Shown here: piece by piece, positions 1-5,660 of the stretch
Numbering within the stretch: position 1 is the stretch's first letter
Layout of the letters: every line of letters begins with the position of its first letter
Assembly (NCBI GenBank): GCA_902373515.1
Contig: CABKML010000041.1
Span: 1-8,536 of the forward strand
Origin: an uncultured Eubacteriales bacterium
GTDB taxonomy: Bacteria; Bacillota; Clostridia; Saccharofermentanales; Fastidiosipilaceae
Reading direction: 5' to 3'
DNA length: 8,536 nucleotides
Position numbers and translations under genes: made by a program
Notes under the pieces: model-generated
The model's database searches: none
Told to the model about the DNA's origin: nothing
The model's input: only the letters and a program-made list of their open reading frames with translations

Positions 1-124
1 TTTATCCACTACTTTTACTATATTATATGAAAAATAGAATATTATTTCTATACTAATACTTTATCTTAGGGGGGTAATCCTCTCTAGGCTGTTTTTTATG
101 CTCAAAAATCAAGCTATTAAGCCA

Positions 125-266
125 ATCTTAAACTTTTTAACGCTAGCTTTTCCTATCGTTAAAAAGTGCACCCAGTATCCATAGTGTGCACTCAAAAAAG
201 TGTAGATATACTAGGAGTTCTCTCAATCCTTGTCGAGAGTGTCGTATTGATGTCAAAGGTGGATTA
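125..266 (+). repeat. Dispersed repeat copy 1, probable IS3/IS150-type insertion-sequence end remnant
   Basis: This stretch is repeated at 2198-2339 in the same orientation with about 90% identity and one single-base indel. It opens with an inverted repeat, ACTTTTTAACG at 132-142 and CGTTAAAAAGT at 157-167, continues into a GTGCACCCAG motif, and then into a frame starting at 186 that reads MHSKKCRYT and later KGGLAAV. From memory, a TGCACCCA-type terminus followed by an OrfA beginning with basic residues and a KGG motif is the layout of IS3-family (IS150 group) elements, so I infer a degenerate left end. No transposase core (DDE) is present. A small stem, CTCTC/GAGAG, is kept in both copies while its loop differs. 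It could instead be an unrelated intergenic mobile repeat. Confidence 0.6.
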
Positions 267-521
267 GCAGCTGTTGTTGCGCACTTGGATTTTGTACGTT
301 CTCTGTTAGTTTTGTATAAATTTCTTTTGAAACAGCTATTTTCACATAATTATGTGCGCGTGTGCCAAGAAAATGCCATGTTACGATTCGTAACGCTTGT
401 GTTCTCGTTCGTTCCTTTTCTATTCATATGTTGCTCGTTAGCATGTAATTACGCAGTGCGATTATTAATTGCATTACGAGCAAAACAAATAATCGTTAAG
501 AACAAAAACTCATAGCCAATG
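267..521. other. Leader region of the XRE regulator gene, no gene recognised
   Basis: These roughly 255 bases lie between the repeat and the ribosome site of the XRE gene. A frame open from 186 to 515 runs through them, but its beginning is the IS-like repeat, and the rest is hydrophobic and basic with no family features and no ribosome site, so I do not call it a gene. The clearest element is the perfect 15-base palindrome at 380-394. Related half-sites (TTACGA or TCGTTA) recur around 436, 474 and 493. I could not place a convincing -35/-10 pair. Confidence 0.4.
380..394. promoter_or_regulatory. Perfect palindrome, possible operator
   Basis: GTTACGATTCGTAAC is a perfect inverted repeat of two 7-base arms around one central T, 141 bases upstream of the XRE regulator start. 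XRE proteins commonly bind short palindromes near their own promoters, so autoregulation is a reasonable inference, but nothing in the window proves binding. Confidence 0.3.
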
Positions 522-535
522 AAAGGAGTTATACG

Positions 536-1168
536 ATGTTGTTAGGAGAAAAAATTAGAAATGCGCGCGTGGAAGCGGGTTTAACTCAGGAAGAACTTGC
601 TGAAATGATTATGGTTTCGCGTGCTGCGATAGCGAAGTGGGAAGGCGGTCGCGGTCTGCCGGATGTTGCAAATTTGAAGGTGATTGCGGATGCGCTGGGT
701 GTTACTGTCGACTATTTGTTGGATAAAGACAATGCTATTGATTTGTCAATCATTAAGAAGCCGATTGATGTAGCGAAGTATGGTCTTAATGCAAAATTGG
801 GTGTTCGTAAGAAAATCAAGATAAAGGAACAAATTATTCGCGATGAATATGCAGACGCTGAAATTATTATGCTCACGGTGACGAAGTTTATTCCAAATTC
901 GTCTGAAAAGTTTATGGATAATTTTATCGGGTTTATTACTACTTTGTTCGGTGGTATTCCTTTGTTTGATACGTTTGCATTCGGTAAAGCGGTAGAGAGT
1001 ATTGGCAGTGAACAGTATTACTTGGTGAATAAAAAAGAAAAGCAATTTTTTGTGCTGATAACGGATGAGCATATTATTAGCAGAATGATGCGAGTAAAGT
1101 TCACTGATAAGAAGATGTGTATTGGGGATAAGGAATTTACGCAAGTAGGTAAGTTGCGTGATAAGTAA
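536..1168 (+). CDS. XRE-family (Cro/CI-type) transcriptional regulator
   Basis: The product is a 210-residue DNA-binding regulator. Residues about 7-62 form a lambda-repressor-type helix-turn-helix: IRNARVEAGLTQEELAE, then VSRAAIAKWEGG, then LPDVANLKVIADALGV and DYLL, which is the classic HTH_3 pattern. The remaining ~150 residues are mixed and charged, with a hydrophobic segment around FIGFITTLFGGIPLF; I do not recognise the domain, and it is probably a sensing or oligomerisation part. The ATG is preceded by AAAGGAG at 522-528 with 7-base spacing, which supports this start. A strong terminator follows at 1194-1247, so the gene is likely monocistronic. It sits inside the segment flanked by the two IS-like repeats, with the toxin-antitoxin operon converging on it. 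Its target genes cannot be read from the sequence. Confidence 0.9.
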   Translation: MLLGEKIRNARVEAGLTQEELAEMIMVSRAAIAKWEGGRGLPDVANLKVIADALGVTVDYLLDKDNAIDLSIIKKPIDVAKYGLNAKLGVRKKIKIKEQIIRDEYADAEIIMLTVTKFIPNSSEKFMDNFIGFITTLFGGIPLFDTFAFGKAVESIGSEQYYLVNKKEKQFFVLITDEHIISRMMRVKFTDKKMCIGDKEFTQVGKLRDK

Positions 1169-1193
1169 GAACCGGTAGTTTGCCGGGAATTGG

Positions 1194-1247
1194 TCAGAAG
1201 AATGTGGTTTTCGGTTTTGATTTCCGCATTCTCCTGATTTTTATTTT
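1194..1247 (+). terminator. Rho-independent terminator of the XRE regulator gene
   Basis: A 14-base stem pairs 1194-1207 with 1224-1237, with one G-U pair and one mismatch, and is followed at once by a T-rich run (TTTTTATTTT, 1238-1247). It starts 26 bases after the regulator's stop codon. Confidence 0.75.
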
Positions 1248-1359
1248 CCGGGTTTTGTACATGCTTTTAGTATTTTTACATGACAGTTGATCATAAGAAA
1301 TGAAATTCAATTTTTGCATACATATAAAAATGCATTTTCTTTGCATCCGGCCAGTCTAC

Positions 1360-1393
1360 TGAAATTTTTTGACGTATGCGTCAAAAAATTTCA
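1360..1393. repeat. Perfect 15-bp inverted repeat with 4-base loop
   Basis: TGAAATTTTTTGACG at 1360-1374 is exactly complementary to 1379-1393, with TATG between. It lies between the converging XRE gene and the toxin gene, 83 bases past the toxin's stop. The T-run is on the 5' arm and the A-run on the 3' arm when read on either strand, so the hairpin is not followed by the U-tract expected of an intrinsic terminator. Its role is open: mRNA end stabilisation, a protein-binding site, or the end of a lost element. Confidence 0.6.
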
Positions 1394-1475
1394 TTGGCAC
1401 CAAACCATGATTTTGACCATATAAAACGTTACATTGGGCGTTTAGAAAGATATGTCACATATTGTCGAATTTCCA

Positions 1476-1802
1476 TTATTTGTTGTTGATAATATTTTCG
1501 ATGTTTCTGCCTGCATAAAAGATACGAACAACCGTCACGCTACATTTATCTTCATCTACGAGGTAAAAAGCTGTGTAGTTATCTATGGGAACCCTGCGTA
1601 TTCCCATAGAATGCCATGGCTCCCACTCTACAAGCGGATGGCGCATAGGCATAGTGTTAAGAGAACGGATAGTTTTTCTAATGCGACTCACCTGTTTTTC
1701 AGCTGTTTTAGGAACTTGCAAAGTAAAGCGGATATACTCGTATAATTCGCTAAGATCAAGGAACGCTTGCGGAGAATAGATTATGTTATAAGTTGTACTC
1801 AT
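1476..1802 (-). CDS. RelE/ParE-family toxin of a type II toxin-antitoxin pair
   Basis: This 108-residue protein has the RelE/ParE fold pattern. An N-terminal strand (YNIIYSPQAFLDLSELYEYI) leads into a helix that begins the typical plasmid-stabilisation-type motif. A central RxxRxxIRSLNTMP helix with HPLVEW follows, then the C-terminal strands MGIRRVPIDNYTAFYLVDED and VTVVRIFYAGRN, which match the family's R...NY.iFY.vde...V...RI.y.R ending. Family members either cut mRNA on the ribosome (RelE) or poison gyrase (ParE). Which applies here cannot be told without structure-level comparison. The start codon overlaps the antitoxin stop by 4 bases (ATGA, 1799-1802), the usual translationally coupled arrangement. 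The length is typical and the frame intact, so the module may be active. Confidence 0.88.
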   Translation of the reverse strand: MSTTYNIIYSPQAFLDLSELYEYIRFTLQVPKTAEKQVSRIRKTIRSLNTMPMRHPLVEWEPWHSMGIRRVPIDNYTAFYLVDEDKCSVTVVRIFYAGRNIENIINNK

Positions 1803-2104
1803 GCACCATATTCCTTTGCAAAGAACTGATCTACTTCATCTGCACTATAAGATTTGCCGGATCTTAGAGAGTCTAAGCCTTTCTGCAATTCCTTATCCAA
1901 CTCATCTCTTGTTAAGTTGCCTAAAGCAGTAGGTTTATTTACCGGCAGGCGAAGTTCAAAGGGCATGCCTTTTTGTAAAACGATTTGACTATAAAGCATT
2001 TGAATCGCAGAAGACGGTGTTATGCCAAGCCGGTTCAAAATGTTTTCAGCATTTTCTTTAAGTGTGGTGTCGATTCGTGCATATACAACATTGGTATTTG
2101 CCAT
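1799..2104 (-). CDS. RelB/DinJ-family antitoxin
   Basis: This 101-residue protein is the antitoxin partner and first gene of the operon. Residues 1-50 have the ribbon-helix-helix pattern of RelB/DinJ: MANTNVVYARIDTTLKENAE (DNA-contacting strand and first helix), then NRLGITPSSAIQMLY (second helix), then the typical GMPFEL. The C-terminal half, with RDELDKELQKGLDSLRSGK and ending FFAKEYGA, should be the disordered toxin-wrapping part. I chose the ATG at 2104 rather than upstream in-frame starts because AAAGGAG lies at 2115-2121 with good spacing and the protein then begins like the family. Antitoxin and toxin-antitoxin complex usually repress the shared promoter, here at 2130-2158. Confidence 0.88.
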   Translation of the reverse strand: MANTNVVYARIDTTLKENAENILNRLGITPSSAIQMLYSQIVLQKGMPFELRLPVNKPTALGNLTRDELDKELQKGLDSLRSGKSYSADEVDQFFAKEYGA

Positions 2105-2129
2105 GATATTCACACTCCTTTCTGTCTTC

Positions 2130-2158
2130 ATTTTACAAGTGATAGCAAGCAATTGCAA
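2130..2158 (-). promoter_or_regulatory. Sigma-70-type promoter of the toxin-antitoxin operon, with overlapping palindrome
   Basis: On the minus strand, TTGCAA (2153-2158) and TAAAAT (2130-2135) are separated by exactly 17 bases and lie 26 bases upstream of the antitoxin ATG. The perfect palindrome GCAATTGC (2149-2156), inside two direct GCTTGC copies, overlaps the -35 box. That is a natural place for autorepression by the ribbon-helix-helix antitoxin. Confidence 0.6.
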
Positions 2159-2197
2159 GCCGATGAAAGCAATATATTTATTTCAGCGAGATAATCC

Positions 2198-2339
2198 ATC
2201 TCAAACCTTTTAATGCTAGCTTTTCTATCGTTAAAAAGCGCACCCAGTATCCATAGTGTGCACTCAAAAAAGTGTAGCTATACTAGGAGTTCTCTCAATC
2301 CACATAGAGAGTGTCGTATTGATGTCAAAGGTGGATTAG
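2198..2339 (+). repeat. Dispersed repeat copy 2, probable IS3/IS150-type end remnant
   Basis: This is the second copy of the 125-266 repeat, in the same orientation. It keeps the GCACCCAG terminus motif and the frame reading VHSKKCSYTRSSLNP and KGGL. The upstream inverted repeat is weakened by base changes, and the CTCTC/GAGAG stem is retained with a different loop. Similarity stops abruptly after GGTGGATTAG. It lies directly downstream of the orphan antitoxin, where a toxin gene would be expected, and just upstream of the toxin-antitoxin promoter. Confidence 0.6.
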
Positions 2340-2415
2340 GTGGATGTATTTTAAGCTTCCGACTTTGCTACATATTAAATAAATCAGGAAGTTGCTTGAA
2401 GTTTAAGCATATAAC

Positions 2416-2751
2416 CTAATCCTCGGCATTGAGGGCTTTGAGCAGCTCATCTGTAGTGTTATAGGATGTTGCTTGAATTTTACCTGACATGATATCGCGT
2501 GCTTCTTGCATCGCGGCCAGTGTTTCAGCATTAAACTTCGGAACTTCTACTTTAAAAGGAAGACCGCCGTGTAAAATGCACTGGCGTAAGAAGATGTTTA
2601 CGGCACTTGACATATCGATGCCGAGTTCGCTAAACAGTTCATTTGCTTCTGCTTTGATACAGTTGGTATACATTGTCAAGCAACAAAATTTGTCAAGTTC
2701 CTCATAGACTTTTTTGTTCTTTTTGATGAACATGTCGGATAAAACTGCCAT
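2416..2751 (-). CDS. Orphan RelB/DinJ-like antitoxin with altered N-terminus, possibly a pseudogene
   Basis: The frame encodes 111 residues. The core TNCIKAEANELFSELGIDMS, then SAVNIFLRQCILHGGLPFKV, is plainly RelB/DinJ. The usual N-terminal strand between the initial TN and the first helix (normally about 8 residues with an R/V-I-D pattern) is missing: the text jumps from TNC to IKAEANELF. The residues before it (MAVLSDMFIKKNKKVYEELD) do not look like the family. Neither the ATG at 2751 nor the internal ATG at 2673 has a good ribosome site. No toxin gene follows; the downstream side is occupied by the IS-like repeat. I infer a decayed antitoxin or a stand-alone one that can no longer bind DNA normally. 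Its C-terminal half could still bind a RelE toxin and might cross-talk with the nearby pair. Confidence 0.65.
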   Translation of the reverse strand: MAVLSDMFIKKNKKVYEELDKFCCLTMYTNCIKAEANELFSELGIDMSSAVNIFLRQCILHGGLPFKVEVPKFNAETLAAMQEARDIMSGKIQATSYNTTDELLKALNAED

Positions 2752-2772
2752 TTCATCAGTTATAACTTATAA

Positions 2773-2808
2773 ATTATAGATTTTTGCATTAAATATCACT
2801 TATAAGTG
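2773..2808. promoter_or_regulatory. Divergent intergenic region with palindrome and minus-strand -10 box
   Basis: The 97 bases between the orphan antitoxin and the ATPase are very AT-rich. CACTTATAAGTG (2797-2808) is a perfect 12-base palindrome, and its core ACTTATAA recurs at 2765-2772. On the minus strand a perfect TATAAT lies at 2773-2778, about 21 bases from the antitoxin ATG, with the palindrome covering its poor -35 region. On the plus strand TGTGATAAA near 2807-2815 could be an extended -10 for the ATPase. A shared operator is an inference. Confidence 0.35.
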
Positions 2809-2848
2809 TGATAAACTGTGGTTAGTTAAGCAATTAAGGTGAAGTTTT

Positions 2849-4063
2849 ATGATTAAACGCGAACTGTATATGAGTCGTATTCGTCCATTTATTGGAACTG
2901 ATTTGATTAAGGTCATGACCGGTATCCGCCGATGCGGAAAGTCGGTTATGCTGAAACTGATTCAGCAGGAGCTTACAGAAACCGGTATTAGTTCGACGCA
3001 GTTTATTTCAATCAACTTTGAAGATATGTGCTATTCCCATCTTCTAAGCGCTCAGGCATTGAATGACGAGATTGTCAAACGGGCAAAAGAGATTGGCGGC
3101 AAGGTTTATCTTTTTTTCGATGAGATTCAGGAGGTTAAAGACTGGGAAAAGTGCATCAATTCTCTACGTGTTTCTCTGGATTGTGATATTTACATTACCG
3201 GATCGAATGCAAAGTTGCTATCCGGCGAGCTTGCGACTTATTTGGGCGGTAGATATGTGGAGTTTGTGCTATATCCTTTCTCCTTCGGGGAGTTTATAGA
3301 GCTGTATCGTTCGGTCAAGCCCGATGCGTCAAATCAGCAGTGTTTTCAAGAATACTTGCTTGCCGGCGGCATGCCTTATCTTGCAAATCTACATTATGCA
3401 GATGCGCCGTCTAAGCAGTATCTTCATGATTTGTTTAATTCGGTTCAGCTTAAGGATATTGTGAAACGTAATAAAATTCGTGATGTTGATTTGCTTGAAC
3501 GAATCATTGCTTACGTGATTGCTAATGTTGGAACGACTTTTTCTGCAACGTCTCTTGCCAAGTTTTTGAAAAACGAGCATCGGACTGTCGCTCCGGAAAC
3601 AATCCTGAATTATATAAAATACTGCTGCGACGCGTACTTATTCTATCAGGTGAAAAGAGAGGATTTGCAAGGCAAGCAAGTGCTTTCTTCTAATGAAAAA
3701 TATTATATTGCTGATCATGGTATCCGCGAGGCTATCTTCGGCGGCAATATGCGAGATATTAATCTCACTTTGGAGAATATCGTATATTTGGAATTGCTTC
3801 GCCGTGGTTATGAAGTGACTGTTGGCAGAATGGGTGACAAGGAAATTGATTTTGTATGCAGCCGGCGCGGTGAAAAGTTGTATGTTCAGGTCACTTATTT
3901 GCTGGCTTCAGAGGAAACGGTGAGCCGCGAGTTTGGAGTGTATGACGCTATTCGCGATAATTTCCCGAAATATGTTGTTTCTCTCGATGAGTTTGATATG
4001 AGCCGAAATGGCATTAAGCACAGAAACATTCGTGATTTTCTTTTATCTGATAAGTGGAACTGA
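2849..4063 (+). CDS. AAA_14/DUF4143-family ATPase
   Basis: This 404-residue protein belongs to the widespread bacterial and archaeal family of an AAA+ domain followed by DUF4143. The Walker A motif is GIRRCGKS (residues 25-32), Walker B is VYLFFDE (86-92), a sensor-like TGSN lies at 117-120, and LGGR with YVEFVLYPFSFGEF (132 onward) is characteristic. The C-terminal part (about residues 200-404) is DUF4143 with a PD-(D/E)XK-like outline: E315 in LELLRRGYEV, EIDF with D334, and LYVQVTY around Q347. Whether it cuts DNA is unknown; the usual E-x-K is replaced by Q-V-T, as I recall is common in this family. AAGGTGA at 2836-2842 supports the ATG. The family's role is not established, though members are often found in variable islands. 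Here it lies between two antitoxin copies. Confidence 0.9.
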   Translation: MIKRELYMSRIRPFIGTDLIKVMTGIRRCGKSVMLKLIQQELTETGISSTQFISINFEDMCYSHLLSAQALNDEIVKRAKEIGGKVYLFFDEIQEVKDWEKCINSLRVSLDCDIYITGSNAKLLSGELATYLGGRYVEFVLYPFSFGEFIELYRSVKPDASNQQCFQEYLLAGGMPYLANLHYADAPSKQYLHDLFNSVQLKDIVKRNKIRDVDLLERIIAYVIANVGTTFSATSLAKFLKNEHRTVAPETILNYIKYCCDAYLFYQVKREDLQGKQVLSSNEKYYIADHGIREAIFGGNMRDINLTLENIVYLELLRRGYEVTVGRMGDKEIDFVCSRRGEKLYVQVTYLLASEETVSREFGVYDAIRDNFPKYVVSLDEFDMSRNGIKHRNIRDFLLSDKWN

Positions 4064-4111
4064 AAAAGTCCGGTTCCGGTTGTGGATATCGGTTAGTCGT
4101 TGATTTCCCTT

Positions 4112-4216
4112 TTAGCCATACGCTTTCTTAAAGTCTTCCATAACAGCCGGTGTTTCAGCATTAAACTTCGGGACTTCTACTTTAAAAGGAAGACCGCCGT
4201 GTAAAATGCACTGGCG
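4112..4216 (-). pseudogene. C-terminal fragment of a RelB/DinJ-like antitoxin
   Basis: Read on the minus strand, this encodes RQCILHGGLPFKVEVPKFNA, then ETPAVMEDFKKAYG, and a TAA stop (4112-4114). Bases 4151-4217 match 2521-2587 of the orphan antitoxin at 66 of 67 positions. Outside that core the two differ: this copy has a shorter C-terminal tail. Upstream of RQCIL the antitoxin sequence breaks off at 4217 into unrelated sequence (GEQVNFAKG in the same frame). It has no start and no helix-turn portion, so it is a broken gene. With the orphan antitoxin it makes a direct repeat around the ATPase. The bases 4218-4314 after the junction hold nothing I recognise. Confidence 0.75.
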
Positions 4217-4307
4217 TCCTTTAGCGAAATTGACCTGCTCCCCTTGCCAACTCACCCCTATGCATATTGAACTAATTACAAAAACGACGCACCGTCAGCA
4301 AAGAACA

Positions 4308-4328
4308 TGTTACAATGAAACGCAGGGA
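4308..4328 (+). promoter_or_regulatory. Extended -10 and ribosome site in front of the CdaR-like gene
   Basis: TGTTACAAT (4309-4316 region) looks like an extended -10 box, though no good -35 accompanies it. AGGGA at 4324-4328 lies 7 bases before the ATG at 4336, while the ATG at 4315 has no ribosome site. This is why the later start is chosen. Confidence 0.4.
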
Positions 4329-4335
4329 CAGAATT

Positions 4336-5454
4336 ATGAAAATAAGTAAACACACAGCACAATTAATCGTTGACGAATTACGGGAAGTAATCAACGAACA
4401 TATCAATTTTATCAGCACAGACGGAATCATCATCTATTCCACCGATACCAAGCGCATCGCCACCTTTCATCAGGCGGGCCTACTCTGCGTCAAAGAAAAC
4501 CGCACCGTCGCCGTCACGAATGATGACGAATACGCCGGCTCCAAAAAAGGAATCAACATGCCTTTGACTTTTAACGGCGAAATCATCGCGGCCATCGGCA
4601 TAACGGGAGAAATTACCGTAGTCAACAAATACGGCGCCATCATCAAAAAAATGACCGAAATCCTGCTGAAAGAAACTTATGCCCAAAAAATTCTGAAGCA
4701 AAAGCGGGAACGCGTGAAATATTACCTGGAAAATCTAATCAGCAAAAGTGAACACGATTTGGCCGACAGCACCCGCCTCACGGGGCAAGCGATCCCCGAA
4801 GGCAATCCTTCCATCTACGACAAATTCATCTGTATCGGCAAAATCGGCAGCGGCGACATCGCAATCGAACAAATTGACAAGCTCTATGAAATCTTAGAGA
4901 ACAACTTGGAAGCAAGCTGCCTTTTTTCCGTCTTCTTCAACGAAATAATTATTTACAGCTATCAGAATACTTCCGCAACTTTATCGGCACTTTTAAATAG
5001 CTGTTGTGCGGAAATTGCGGACAAAATCGGCTACGCTTTCAGTTTCGGCGTCAGCGAAAAATTCAGCGATCTGCAGACAGCCGGCAGAATGTACAAGGAA
5101 GCTGAGATTGCTTGGCGCTGGGGACATTTGGCGCAATTGGACAGTAATATTTTCCATTATCGGCATTTTGATATTGAGCTGTTGTTAAGCTCCGTGCCGG
5201 AAGAGACTTTGAAGCAGTACAAAAAAATTATTCTCGGCCGCCTGGCTGATAAGTCGGAATACGATTTCTACGCTAATTTGTTGAAAATTTATGTGCAATG
5301 CAACTGTTCCCTCTCTGCTTGCGCCGAAAAGCTCTTTATTCACAAAAACACGGTGCAGTATCGTCTGACCAAGTTGCATCAGCTGACGGGCTTCAATCCG
5401 CAAAATATCATGGATTTGATTAAGCTCTATCTGGCTTTCGCTATTAATATTTGA
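4336..5454 (+). CDS. CdaR/PucR-type sugar diacid regulator
   Basis: This 372-residue transcription factor has the three-part layout of CdaR. An N-terminal diacid-recognition domain spans residues ~1-130 (MKISKHTAQLIVDELREVIN ... INFISTDGIIIYSTD ... KRIATFHQAGLLC ... PLTFNGEIIAAIGITGE). A GGDEF-like or linker middle (~135-290) follows, and the C-terminal PucR helix-turn-helix is at ~305-372 (NCSLSACAEKLFIHKNTVQYR, then LTGFNPQNIMDLIKLYLAF). Known relatives sense organic diacids such as glycerate, glucarate or galactarate and activate catabolic operons. No such catabolic genes are in the window, so the ligand and targets are unknown. The start at 4336 is supported by AGGGA. Base composition is more GC-rich than the island to its left, which suggests it is the resident chromosomal edge. 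It converges on the exporter gene. Confidence 0.88.
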   Translation: MKISKHTAQLIVDELREVINEHINFISTDGIIIYSTDTKRIATFHQAGLLCVKENRTVAVTNDDEYAGSKKGINMPLTFNGEIIAAIGITGEITVVNKYGAIIKKMTEILLKETYAQKILKQKRERVKYYLENLISKSEHDLADSTRLTGQAIPEGNPSIYDKFICIGKIGSGDIAIEQIDKLYEILENNLEASCLFSVFFNEIIIYSYQNTSATLSALLNSCCAEIADKIGYAFSFGVSEKFSDLQTAGRMYKEAEIAWRWGHLAQLDSNIFHYRHFDIELLLSSVPEETLKQYKKIILGRLADKSEYDFYANLLKIYVQCNCSLSACAEKLFIHKNTVQYRLTKLHQLTGFNPQNIMDLIKLYLAFAINI

Positions 5455-5660
5455 ACAAGCACATCGCCGCTCATATACGGCACTGCACGCGGCACCCGGA
5501 TTTTGCCTTTTTTAGAGGCGCTTTTTGGGGAGGCGCTTGGAGAGGCCGCTTGTGGAGCGTCTTTCGGGTGACTTTTTGGAGCATCTTTAGGAGCCGTCTG
5601 GTGGTGCTTTGGCCCGCCTTGAGGAGCCCGTCTTTTAAGCGCTTTTATCAGGCGCCCTTC
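5430..5660 (-). repeat. GC-rich imperfect repeat tract, in frame behind the exporter stop codon
   Basis: Between the two convergent genes is a tract of short degenerate units of 12-15 bases with the pattern GC-x-CTTT-GG on the plus strand (clearest at 5517-5610). Read on the minus strand in the exporter's own frame, the 77 codons after its TAA (5661-5663) are open as far as a TAG at 5427-5429. They encode a low-complexity peptide: APKDAPKSHPKDAPQAA, then SPSASPKSASKKGKI, then RVPRAVPYMSGDVLVQ. There is no start codon at the head of the frame. It may be a former C-terminal tail cut off by a nonsense change, or a non-coding repeat that is open by chance because it is GC-rich. No clear terminator for either gene is visible here. 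Confidence 0.5.

Noticed and set aside
61..110. GGGGGG...CCTCTC with T-run as a terminator or T-box-type leader
   Set aside because: Pairing relies on G-U pairs and there is no T-box core or specifier; too weak to call.
186..515. 109-codon open frame before the XRE gene
   Set aside because: Its first third is the IS-like repeat, the rest has no family features, and there is no ribosome site.
1371..1382. CGTATGCG at the 1360-1393 hairpin as a third CRISPR repeat, since it also occurs in both CRISPR-like units
   Set aside because: Only 8 bases match, the arms are different, and it is 6 kb away with no spacing pattern.
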